Below are positions 1-6,056 of a stretch of DNA of 11,952 bases, piece by piece. The position numbers and the translations under genes are program-made. Below the pieces are notes generated by a model. That model was given only the letters and a program-made list of their open reading frames with translations, was not told the DNA's origin and ran no database searches. The stretch comes from JBJEXX01 sp051886215 (lineage in GTDB: Bacteria; Bacillota_I; Bacilli_A; RF39; UBA660): contig JBJEXX010000069.1 in NCBI GenBank assembly GCA_051886215.1, positions 1 to 11,952 on the forward strand. Direction: 5' to 3'. Position 1 is the stretch's first letter. Each line of letters starts with the position of its first letter.

Positions 1-70
1 ATTATATAACTTGTATTTTCTCTTAAAATTTTCCAACATTTACTTTACTTCATCCTTCTATAATTATACA

Positions 71-97
71 AAAACAAAAAAACGACCTAAGTCGTTT
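71..97 (-). terminator. Rho-independent terminator of tRNA-Arg
   Basis: Read on the minus strand, the arms AAACGAC and GTCGTTT (plus-strand 80-86 and 91-97) form a perfect 7-bp stem around a 4-nt loop. A T-rich tract follows immediately. It begins about 10 nt after the CCA end of the tRNA, so it most likely ends the tRNA transcript. Confidence 0.85.
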
Positions 98-106
98 ATT
101 TTTAAA

Positions 107-183
<77 letters not shown>

Positions 184-206
184 ATTAATTAACTGCAACT
201 GAATTG

Positions 207-235
207 ATTATATACCATATTTTTAAATTATTCAA
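207..235 (-). promoter_or_regulatory. Sigma-A-type promoter for tRNA-Arg
   Basis: On the minus strand, TTGAAT (235-230) and TATAAT (212-207) are separated by exactly 17 nt. The predicted start lies about 15-20 nt before the mature tRNA 5' end. The -35 element overlaps the last codon and stop codon of the upstream gerM gene. Confidence 0.75.
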
Positions 236-1172
236 TATCTTTTATAGATTTTTTTAAAATTTCTTTATCATTTACTTTAAATATGATCTCATTTATATCA
301 TAATTATCAAATATTGAAAAACATATAGTATTAATTACATCATTATCTATAGTTTTTTCTTTATTTAAAATAGAATCATTAAAATTAAGTATCATTGTAT
401 ATCCTTCTAAGGAATGATTTAATAATTTAGTATTTTGATTAACCTTACTTATTAAATTACTTTCATATATATATTCATTTGCAAGTGATTCAATAATAAC
501 CTCAACTTTTTCTTTAGTTAAGTTTAAATATTTAGTAACTGGTACATAGTAACTATTATTATCAATCTCATCTATATAATAAATCACAATATTATCAATA
601 TTATCTCTACTTCTAACTTCATAAGTTTTATTTATTCCTATATTTCTAGAAAGTTCTCCACTAATATCAACATCATTAATATTATCTAATTGTTTGCCTT
701 CTATTTTTATAATAACTTTTTCGATTTCTTCTAAATCAGTAATACTATATACAATAGACTCAATCATTTTATCAGTTAAGTATTTATTTTGATTTAAAAT
801 TTCTTTAGAAAAATCTATAGTCGCTACATCTTTATTTATTTCAATATTATTGATTTCAGTATCTTTAGGAATAGTTGCGTATAATCCATCTGGTAAATAA
901 TTACAATCACAAATAGTAAGTTCATTTAAAATATTTTTTATTTTATTTTTTAGGGAAGCTCCATCTAAAATAATCGCATGTTTTACTAAAAAATTATTAT
1001 CATTAAATAAATATATATTGTTGTTACCAAGTCCAGTTATATATTCTATTTCTAATGAAGTAGCTTTAACTTCTTCTGTTTGGTTAGTAGTTGGAATCAT
1101 ATATACCATAAGTAATATTAAAAGAGAAGAGGTAGTAATAATAATTTTTCTAAAAGCTTTTTTCTTAAGCAT
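228..1172 (-). CDS. gerM: GerM-like sporulation protein, two GerMN domains
   Basis: The protein has 314 aa. A basic N-terminus and one hydrophobic segment (about residues 9-26) anchor or export it. The first GerMN domain covers about residues 72-162 and shows the family pattern of LPDGL, then I-P-K-D-T-E-I-N-N-I and V-A-T-I-D-F-S. A second, more divergent copy lies at about 196-306. In Bacillus subtilis, GerM is a sporulation protein of the mother-cell/forespore envelope that supports the SpoIIQ-SpoIIIAH complex. The ATG at 1172 was chosen because GGTGATT lies 3-9 nt upstream, whereas the longer TTG-started reading has no ribosome site. No lipobox cysteine is visible, unlike the B. subtilis lipoprotein. 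It follows gerE by 47 nt with a terminator hairpin in between. The family call rests on motifs; orthology is inferred from gerE and spoIIIAH next door. Confidence 0.82.
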   Translation of the reverse strand: MLKKKAFRKIIITTSSLLILLMVYMIPTTNQTEEVKATSLEIEYITGLGNNNIYLFNDNNFLVKHAIILDGASLKNKIKNILNELTICDCNYLPDGLYATIPKDTEINNIEINKDVATIDFSKEILNQNKYLTDKMIESIVYSITDLEEIEKVIIKIEGKQLDNINDVDISGELSRNIGINKTYEVRSRDNIDNIVIYYIDEIDNNSYYVPVTKYLNLTKEKVEVIIESLANEYIYESNLISKVNQNTKLLNHSLEGYTMILNFNDSILNKEKTIDNDVINTICFSIFDNYDINEIIFKVNDKEILKKSIKDIE

Positions 1173-1194
1173 AATAATCACCAATAAATCATAT

Positions 1195-1221
1195 GAAAAA
1201 ACGTACTAAAATAGTACGTTT
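1195..1221 (-). terminator. Terminator between gerE and gerM
   Basis: The perfect 8-bp repeat ACGTACTA (1201-1208) / TAGTACGT (1212-1219) extends by two A-T pairs and has a 3-nt loop. On the minus strand it is followed by a run of Ts (plus-strand 1196-1200 are A). The stem overlaps the gerE stop codon and ends about 22 nt before the gerM start, so it should end or attenuate gerE transcripts before gerM. Confidence 0.75.
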
Positions 1222-1423
1222 ATAAAGAAATTTCATTTAATTTTAATAATTCTACAACTGCCGCAGCACGTCCCTTAACTCCAAGTTTTTGAATAGTATT
1301 AGAAATATGATTTCTAACTGTCTTTTCACTGATTAAAAGTTCTTCTGCAATATCTTTGGTTGTTTTGTTTTTTACTAATAAATCAAATACTTGTTTTTCT
1401 CTAGGTGTTAAAATTCTATTCAT
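1220..1423 (-). CDS. gerE: GerE, LuxR-type regulator of late sporulation genes
   Basis: This 67-aa protein is almost entirely a LuxR/GerE helix-turn-helix domain. LTPREKQVFDLL starts the fold and SEKTVRNHISNTIQKLGV (about residues 32-49) is the recognition-helix region. Similarity to B. subtilis GerE (about 74 aa) covers the full length, including the C-terminal VVELL segment. GerE acts in the mother cell after sigma-K, binding DNA as a dimer to control spore-coat genes. The ATG at 1423 was chosen because GAGGTGA sits 6 nt upstream; the ATG at 1453 would add ten residues without a ribosome site. There is no receiver domain, as expected for this family. Upstream are a sigma-K-like promoter match and a 12-bp inverted repeat. 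In B. subtilis gerE and gerM are also close neighbours, which supports both calls. Confidence 0.92.
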   Translation of the reverse strand: MNRILTPREKQVFDLLVKNKTTKDIAEELLISEKTVRNHISNTIQKLGVKGRAAAVVELLKLNEISL

Positions 1424-1444
1424 CTGTTTCACCTCAATACACAA

Positions 1445-1480
1445 ATAATACATAAATATACATAGTATTTTATGTATTAT
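1445..1480. repeat. 12-bp perfect inverted repeat upstream of gerE
   Basis: ATAATACATAAA (1445-1456) and TTTATGTATTAT (1469-1480) are perfect inverted copies separated by 12 nt. The dyad sits 22-57 nt upstream of the gerE start and overlaps the candidate -10 element. The size and symmetry suit an operator for a dimeric regulator, possibly GerE itself, or a hairpin in the gerE leader. Which of these applies cannot be told from sequence alone, and AT-rich DNA makes chance dyads more likely. Confidence 0.45.
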
Positions 1481-1493
1481 AAAGCAATAGGTG
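1466..1493 (-). promoter_or_regulatory. Candidate sigma-K promoter of gerE
   Basis: On the minus strand CATAAAATA (1474-1466) matches the sigma-K -10 pattern CATAnnnTA. An AC dinucleotide within CACC (1493-1490) lies 16 nt upstream, where the sigma-K -35 AC is expected. B. subtilis gerE is transcribed by sigma-K, so the match fits the gene. The motif is short and the surroundings are AT-rich, so this remains a candidate. Confidence 0.45.
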
Positions 1494-1507
1494 TAGGTAT
1501 ATAACTA

Positions 1508-2008
1508 TTAACTATTAAAAGTTACAGTTATATATTTTTGTTCATCATATTCTTCTTGAATAGCACGCATTATATTATTGGCAAGGGTAGGAGAATCCTC
1601 TTTAGAATTAGTAGTTACTGAAATATTATCATTATCAATTTTAATAAAGCAAGTAATTTTAAAATTCTTTTTAATTTTATTTTCTAAATCTTCTTCTTTA
1701 GAAGATAATTCGGTTAAATATTTAATCTGTTCATAATTATTATTTTTTTCTTCACTTGTTATATTTTTACTTTCCATTTCTTTTTGAAGTTTATCAATTT
1801 CTTGTTGACGTTCTTCATCTAATGTTACTCTCATAGCGCTTAAAGTATCACTTTCTTCAATAGTTGCGTCTGTTTCTTCTTGTTCTTCATTTTGATAATT
1901 GCTATTGTTTGTAAGTAATAATTCATTAGGCATTGTAATGTAATAAATACTTAGTACTAATATTAAACTAAATAATGTTAAAAACCATAAACTTTTTTTA
2001 TTAATCAT
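1508..2008 (-). CDS. spoIIIAH: SpoIIIAH-like stage III sporulation protein
   Basis: The protein has 166 aa. Its N-terminus, KKSLWFLTLFSLILVLSIYY, strongly resembles that of B. subtilis SpoIIIAH and forms one membrane segment (about residues 6-24). An acidic linker and a charged, probably coiled-coil stretch (about 55-115) follow. The C-terminal domain (about 110-166, with ANNIMRAIQEE and ITVTF) fits the ring-building fold of the SpoIIIAH/YscJ family. In spore formers this domain projects into the intermembrane space and binds forespore SpoIIQ, forming the channel between the two cells. It is shorter than the B. subtilis protein of roughly 218 aa, mostly in the linker. GAGGAAA lies 8 nt before the ATG. 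The other spoIIIA genes (AA-AG), which normally precede it in one operon, are absent from this window. Its neighbours are a lipid kinase upstream and gerE downstream. Confidence 0.85.
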   Translation of the reverse strand: MINKKSLWFLTLFSLILVLSIYYITMPNELLLTNNSNYQNEEQEETDATIEESDTLSAMRVTLDEERQQEIDKLQKEMESKNITSEEKNNNYEQIKYLTELSSKEEDLENKIKKNFKITCFIKIDNDNISVTTNSKEDSPTLANNIMRAIQEEYDEQKYITVTFNS

Positions 2009-2039
2009 AAATATTTCCTCTTTTCTAATAAACTATATT

Positions 2040-2070
2040 AAAAAAGAAAAAGAAATATTCTATCTTTTTC
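2040..2070 (-). terminator. Weak terminator-like hairpin after the lipid kinase
   Basis: On the minus strand GAAAAAGA and TCTTTTTC (plus-strand 2063-2070 and 2046-2053) form an 8-bp stem around a 9-nt loop, followed by TTTTTT. The stop codon of the kinase gene lies at the loop edge. The stem has only two G-C pairs, so it may terminate poorly and let spoIIIAH be read through. Confidence 0.4.
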
Positions 2071-2998
2071 CATTTGGCATCAATATTTTTATTTTTTTAT
2101 TAGTTTGATAAGTTAAAGTATTATTAATTTTATCTAAATTAGCATTAGCTTTATCTCCATCATTATCTATATCATAACTTGGTAAATCATGAAAAGTAAA
2201 TTTAATATTATCAGTTTGAATAATATCTACAAAATCACTATATTTTCTTAAATCAATTTTCCCCATTAAGTATTGTGGGAAAATTTCCATAAAAGCTTTA
2301 GGAGTAATTTTCTTTAATAATAATACTTCAAATATACCATCAGTAGGATCAGCATAAGGATGAAGTTTTACTCCAGCACTTTCAATAAAATTTGATATCA
2401 TACCTAGAAAACAATTAGTATCTTGTTCTTTACCATCTATTTCTATAGTAGTATTTAAATGTTGTATTTTTGTAAAATCAGGTGCCGCGGTGGCAACATA
2501 AGCAAGATGACCTAATTTTTTCTTTAATTTCGGATCTGTTACAAAAGGTACATGAGCTAAATAGCCAAAAGCTGAAATATAGGCGAAAGTTTTATCATTC
2601 ATTTTTAACATATCAACATTCTGAATAGTACTTTCTGTAAGTAATTTTTCTAAACTTTTTAAAGGTTTATTTTTATATAAATTAAAATTTGTAGCCATAT
2701 CATTAGTAGTACCAACAGAAAGATGAGCGTATACTGCATTTTGTTTTATTTCACCAAAAGCTTTATAAGCTTCACTTACAGTTCCATCCCCACCTAAAGT
2801 AATAATTAAATCTCTATCATTGTTTTCTTTTACTAAATCTATCAAATGTCCTGGATGCTCACTTTTACAAAATTTAATATCCGCACCATGATTTAGTTCA
2901 TCTATCATTAAATAAGCTCTTTTTAATGTTTCTTCATTAAATTTTGTTGCCTTAGGATTATATATTAAAGCGCAACTATTAAAATTAAAATCGTTCAT
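2060..2998 (-). CDS. Diacylglycerol kinase family lipid kinase (YegS/DgkB type)
   Basis: This 312-aa protein has the DAGK catalytic fold. Visible motifs are IYNP (residues 12-15), the nucleotide-binding GGDGTVSEA (69-77), GTTNDMA (96-102) and the C-terminal ADPTDGIFEVLLL region (about 206-218). The family is a cytosolic, ATP-dependent lipid kinase. In Gram-positives, DgkB recycles diacylglycerol, released by lipoteichoic acid synthesis, into phosphatidic acid; related members phosphorylate other lipids, so the exact substrate is not assigned. The ATG at 2998 was chosen because GGGGGT lies 5 nt upstream; the TTG at 3013 lies upstream of that site. It heads the leftward gene series at 1220-2998. 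A hairpin at its stop codon may separate it from spoIIIAH. Length and motifs are normal for the family. Confidence 0.88.
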   Translation of the reverse strand: MNDFNFNSCALIYNPKATKFNEETLKRAYLMIDELNHGADIKFCKSEHPGHLIDLVKENNDRDLIITLGGDGTVSEAYKAFGEIKQNAVYAHLSVGTTNDMATNFNLYKNKPLKSLEKLLTESTIQNVDMLKMNDKTFAYISAFGYLAHVPFVTDPKLKKKLGHLAYVATAAPDFTKIQHLNTTIEIDGKEQDTNCFLGMISNFIESAGVKLHPYADPTDGIFEVLLLKKITPKAFMEIFPQYLMGKIDLRKYSDFVDIIQTDNIKFTFHDLPSYDIDNDGDKANANLDKINNTLTYQTNKKIKILMPNGKR

Positions 2999-3162
2999 AA
3001 TTACCCCCAACAAGAATTAATATAATTTTAGTTTACAAGATAAAGTAGATTTTTGCAAATCATTTATTATAAAAAATAAATATTTAAAAGAATTAAAATA
3101 AATTGAGACTAAAATTAAAATTTTGTTGTTTACATCTTAAATTCTAAAAAGTTAACTAAAAG
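2999..3162. other. Divergent intergenic region, AT-rich
   Basis: This stretch separates the leftward lipid kinase gene from the rightward surface-protein promoter. Apart from the kinase ribosome site (GGGGG at 3003-3007 as plus-strand C) it is A/T-rich without an ORF of note. I found no convincing -35/-10 pair for the kinase gene. The repeated GTTAAC/GTTGAC (3151-3167) at its right edge leads into the surface-protein promoter. Confidence 0.5.
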
Positions 3163-3190
3163 TTGACAACGGGGGGGGTTATTTTATAAT
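3163..3190 (+). promoter_or_regulatory. Sigma-A promoter with G8 tract in the spacer, candidate phase-variable
   Basis: TTGACA (3163-3168) and TATAAT (3185-3190) are both perfect consensus elements with a 16-nt spacer. Eight consecutive Gs (3171-3178) sit inside that spacer, which is striking in such AT-rich DNA. The -35 element lies in the small dyad GTTG-A-CAAC (3162-3170). A gain of one G would give the optimal 17-nt spacing, and a loss would weaken the promoter. Slipped-strand length change of such tracts controls transcription of some surface-protein genes, for example porA in Neisseria meningitidis. The start site should be near 3197, giving a leader of about 100 nt. Confidence 0.85.
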
Positions 3191-3228
3191 AAATTTGTAA
3201 ATTAGAAGAATAAAAAGTTTGCGAATGG

Positions 3229-3269
3229 TTAATTATAAAAACATAAGCATATTAATATTTTATAATTAA
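3229..3269 (+). other. 12-bp hairpin in the surface-protein mRNA leader
   Basis: TTAATTATAAAA (3229-3240) and TTTTATAATTAA (3258-3269) are perfect inverted repeats with a 17-nt loop, all A-U in the stem. The hairpin lies between the predicted transcription start and the ribosome site AGGATGA (3280-3286). No U tract follows, so it is not a terminator; it could stabilise the mRNA or bind a regulator. Confidence 0.5.
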
Positions 3270-3293
3270 ACAAGAAAGTAGGATGATAGAAGT

Positions 3294-4754
3294 ATGAACA
3301 ATGAAAATAAGCAAATTACAAAAAGGAATAAAATAATAAAAGTAACAGCACTATTAGGATTATTCTTATTAGTATTTGGAGTAAGTTATGCATTATTTAG
3401 TGTAGTATTAGAAGGAACAAAGAAAAATAAAATCACAACAGGAACATTATCGTTAAAAATAACAGATATAGAAGGAAATGAGGAAACAGAGGGATATGGA
3501 ATAAATTTAGATAATGCAGTACCAATTTCTGCAGAAGAAGCTCTAAATACAGTAGAGCCATATGAGTTTATTATAGAAAATAATGGTAGTATTGATGCAG
3601 AATATGAATTATATATAGAAACAAGTGATGATACGACATTAAGTGCATCTGCGATTAAATATTATTTAACAAGAATTGATTTAACAGCAACTGCAGAAGT
3701 TCTAAGTATGAGTAATATGGACTCATCAAAAGAAGCAATAGAACCAACAAAAGAAGATGAAACATTGGGAAATTTAGAATCATTTAATATTACAAGAATA
3801 TTAGAAAGAGTAAAAACAACTAAAGAAGCTAAAACTGTTTATAAGTTAGATATGGGTACAATACCAAGTAAACAAAAATATAAATATAGTTTAAAAATGT
3901 GGGTAGCGTATGCCGCAGATAATAACGCAATGGATAAAACATTTGAGGGAAAGTTAAAAATATATGGAAATCAAACAACAAAAGATTCTGCATATGTAGT
4001 AGAAAAAGTAGATCTTACTTCATATTGTGATTATTTATCTACAATTCCTGGTTATAAAATATACGCAAAAAGATATTCAGATAATTCAATTAGATTTCAA
4101 GGATTTGGAGATTTGACTAATGAAATGCGTAATGATATTGAATACCAAAAATTATTATCGAATAGTATTTTTACTTCACAATTTTTAAATGATATTAATA
4201 CTGAACTTGCTAAAGATGGCATAGATCCATATGATAATTTTCTGACATTCATAATTGATTGGGAAAATCTAACATTAAGTAGTGACGTTGAAACGGCAAT
4301 TAATAATATTGTTGATAATGCGGAATCTTATCATCAAGATTATGATGTTTACATAGAAGATGGAATTGTTAGAATACCTTCACAATTTGGTGGAGATCCT
4401 ACTAGACTATATATATCTACAACTGTTCATGAAATAGGTATGGATGCCTTTAGAGGAAATAATTATTTAACAGAAGTAGAGTTTACTGAAAATAAAGAAC
4501 CAATGTTTAATAGTTTGGTAAGTACAGGTTTAACAGTTTATGATGGTGCATTTATGCAATGTCCATCTTTAACCAAAGTTCATTTCTTAAATAATTTGAA
4601 AGTATTAGGAAAAACAAGTACTAGTAATAATGGTTCACCATTTAAATATGATACCAATGCAATTATAGAAATAGAAGCTAAAAAAGCAGATGTATCATTT
4701 CAAGAATCATATGCCTTTAAAGATGTAAAAGAAGTTAAATGGCTAAATGGCTAA
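3294..4754 (+). CDS. TasA/CalY-like surface protein with C-terminal BspA-type LRRs
   Basis: This 486-aa protein appears secreted. A lysine-rich start and a hydrophobic segment (residues 15-36, ending FGVSYALFS) resemble the SipW-type signal peptides of TasA and camelysin. The next part, about 45-235, has their typical pattern: TTGTLSLKI, PYEFIIENNGSIDAEYELYI near 89-108, and a closing KMWVAYAADNNAMDKTFEGK near 211-230. A linker domain of about 240-360 has no family I recognise. The C-terminal 370-486 region carries BspA-like LRR units such as LYISTTVHEIGMDAF, LTVYDGAFMQCPSLTKVHFL and YAFKDVKEVKWL. TasA-like proteins form extracellular fibres and BspA-like LRRs often mediate adhesion, so an adhesin or matrix role is inferred. 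No sipW-type peptidase or sortase motif is seen here. AGGATGA precedes the ATG. Expression may be phase-variable through the G8 promoter. Confidence 0.75.
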   Translation: MNNENKQITKRNKIIKVTALLGLFLLVFGVSYALFSVVLEGTKKNKITTGTLSLKITDIEGNEETEGYGINLDNAVPISAEEALNTVEPYEFIIENNGSIDAEYELYIETSDDTTLSASAIKYYLTRIDLTATAEVLSMSNMDSSKEAIEPTKEDETLGNLESFNITRILERVKTTKEAKTVYKLDMGTIPSKQKYKYSLKMWVAYAADNNAMDKTFEGKLKIYGNQTTKDSAYVVEKVDLTSYCDYLSTIPGYKIYAKRYSDNSIRFQGFGDLTNEMRNDIEYQKLLSNSIFTSQFLNDINTELAKDGIDPYDNFLTFIIDWENLTLSSDVETAINNIVDNAESYHQDYDVYIEDGIVRIPSQFGGDPTRLYISTTVHEIGMDAFRGNNYLTEVEFTENKEPMFNSLVSTGLTVYDGAFMQCPSLTKVHFLNNLKVLGKTSTSNNGSPFKYDTNAIIEIEAKKADVSFQESYAFKDVKEVKWLNG

Positions 4755-4838
4755 AATTTAATTTCTTTTTTTCTTTTATATAGACTTTTTTATAAAATTT
4801 TGTTATTCTTATATTAGGAATAATAGGAGATGGTTATA

Positions 4839-5528
4839 GTGAAAAGTGTTATATTAAAGTCACTTACAGAAAAAGAAAAAAGTTTAGTCAATAAAAAGAA
4901 TGCTTTATATATAGAAGCTGATGCAATAGACAAAGAATTAAAAAAATGTACTAAGTTAATTGAATATATAGAAGAACCTAAAAAGTTTTTAGATATGACA
5001 CCAAAAGAAGCAATTGCGTTTTTTAAAACTTGTGGTTTAGAAGATGAAAAAGAAATAAAATCAACTTATGTCAGACTTATTCATCAAGCTATGCAAGTAG
5101 GATTTTTAAATGAAGAAGAACCTATTCAAGTAGGAAGAAGAACAGACAAAATTGATACTTATGTTGATGATTTAGATAGAATTGAATATAATATTTTCCC
5201 AGAAGAATATGATAAATATATTAAAAGATTACTTGCTCCAAGAAGAGAACGTAGAAGTAAAGAACAAGAAGATTTAAAAAATGAAATGCTTGAACTTTTA
5301 AGTAAAAAAGTTGCGAAGAGTGGAGTAATATATAAAATAGGTGATATAGAAGCTCCAATATTTATGATAAAAGATAGACTAGATAAGATGTTAAGAGGAG
5401 ATGCTTCTATTAATGATGTTATACCTATAACTACAATTGCGATGTGTTATGATAGTGATCTTCCACTTACTAAAAAAGATGTTCAAGATTTAGAAATACG
5501 TATTTCGACATTAACAAAATCAAAATAA
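4839..5528 (+). CDS. Hypothetical protein, 229 aa, charged N-terminal helix
   Basis: I do not recognise a family. The protein is soluble-looking, with no signal peptide or membrane segment. Residues about 5-45 are rich in K and E and probably form a helical coiled coil. A middle segment follows (DMTPKEAIAFFKTCGLED, then STYVRLIHQAMQVGFL), then a basic patch with PRRERRSKEQE, and another helical region to the end. The start is placed at GTG 4839, where AGGAG (4825-4829) has 9-nt spacing. An ATG at 4830 directly abuts the ribosome site and would add three residues. It is followed by a strong terminator and preceded by 84 nt without a clear terminator for the surface gene, so read-through from that gene is possible. 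A DNA-binding or structural role cannot be claimed from what is visible. Confidence 0.75.
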   Translation: MKSVILKSLTEKEKSLVNKKNALYIEADAIDKELKKCTKLIEYIEEPKKFLDMTPKEAIAFFKTCGLEDEKEIKSTYVRLIHQAMQVGFLNEEEPIQVGRRTDKIDTYVDDLDRIEYNIFPEEYDKYIKRLLAPRRERRSKEQEDLKNEMLELLSKKVAKSGVIYKIGDIEAPIFMIKDRLDKMLRGDASINDVIPITTIAMCYDSDLPLTKKDVQDLEIRISTLTKSK

Positions 5529-5550
5529 ACGCATAGCGTTTTTTTCTTTT
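5527..5550 (+). terminator. Rho-independent terminator after the 229-aa gene
   Basis: AAACGC (5527-5532), loop ATA and GCGTTT (5536-5541) form a compact stem, followed by a run of seven Ts and further T-rich sequence. The stem begins within the stop codon of the upstream gene. Confidence 0.85.
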
Positions 5551-5574
5551 TAATAAAATATAAAAGGTGATAAT

Positions 5575-6042
5575 ATGAAATTCATTAAATATATTTTATT
5601 AGTTTTAGGAATTATTTTAATAAGTATAGGTATTATTTTAAATATTAATAATGAAAAGAAAATAAAGTTGAATTCTTTAAATGGTAAATGGTTAGAAGAA
5701 TCTGGTAGTTTGTTTATAATTAAAAATAACTATTTCTATTGGTATAAAGATTATAATGATTTAAATAATAATTATTATAAAGGTAAAATAAGTTATAAAA
5801 CATTAGATGAATATAATTATACTAATGACTATATAAAAGAAGAATATGGAAATATAAATAAAAAATTATTTTACATTATAAAAATTTATCCAGATACATT
5901 AGTTAAAGAAAATGAAAAAATATCTTTAGACAATTCTTATCACTTATTATTTGAACTATTATTAGATAATGATAAGTTAAGCGGTGATTTATATAATAAA
6001 AATTCATTAACTTTATATAAAATAATAAAATATGGAATTTAA
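5575..6042 (+). CDS. Small membrane-anchored hypothetical protein, 155 aa
   Basis: I do not recognise a family. Residues 2-24 form one hydrophobic helix (LLVLGIILISIGIILNI) that should be a signal anchor or uncleaved signal. No lipobox is seen. The rest, about 130 residues, would lie outside the membrane. It begins with NGKWLEESGSLFIIKNNYFYWY, a pattern of short strands reminiscent of small beta-barrel lipocalin-like domains, but this is only an impression. Asn, Tyr, Lys and Ile dominate, as expected from the base composition. GGTGATA sits just before the ATG. The gene converges on the membrane-protein gene at 6039-6551, overlapping it by 4 nt. Its last four residues (KYGI) are encoded by the left half of the palindromic terminator. 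Confidence 0.75.
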   Translation: MKFIKYILLVLGIILISIGIILNINNEKKIKLNSLNGKWLEESGSLFIIKNNYFYWYKDYNDLNNNYYKGKISYKTLDEYNYTNDYIKEEYGNINKKLFYIIKIYPDTLVKENEKISLDNSYHLLFELLLDNDKLSGDLYNKNSLTLYKIIKYGI

Positions 6043-6056
6043 ATTCCATATTTTTT
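6027..6056. terminator. Bidirectional palindromic terminator spanning both stop codons
   Basis: AAAATATGGAATTT (6027-6040) is followed directly by its exact reverse complement (6041-6054), a perfect 28-nt palindrome. On each strand it ends in a T run. The stop codons of the two convergent genes overlap in its centre (TTAA), so the structure serves both and is partly coding on each strand. Confidence 0.9.

Noticed and set aside
1..39. Possible start of a minus-strand gene at ATG 39 running off the left edge
   Set aside because: Only 13 codons are visible, the AGAAGG site is about 13 nt or more away, and a TATAAT-like box alone is weak in such AT-rich DNA.
1173..1184. Longer gerM start at TTG 1184
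   Set aside because: It would put the GGTGATT ribosome site inside the coding region and has no site of its own.
1018..1209. 63-codon open frame on the plus strand
   Set aside because: It lies opposite the gerM start and the gerE terminator, has no ribosome site and shows no family features; the minus-strand gene explains the region.
3171..3178. G8 tract as a sequencing artefact
   Set aside because: This cannot be excluded from one sequence, but perfect -35 and -10 boxes at near-ideal spacing on each side make a real tract more likely, so it is kept as a finding.
4803..4823. TTATTC/GAATAA hairpin before the 229-aa gene as terminator of the surface gene
   Set aside because: The stem is 6 bp and A/T-rich, and no T tract follows; it overlaps the next gene's ribosome-site region.
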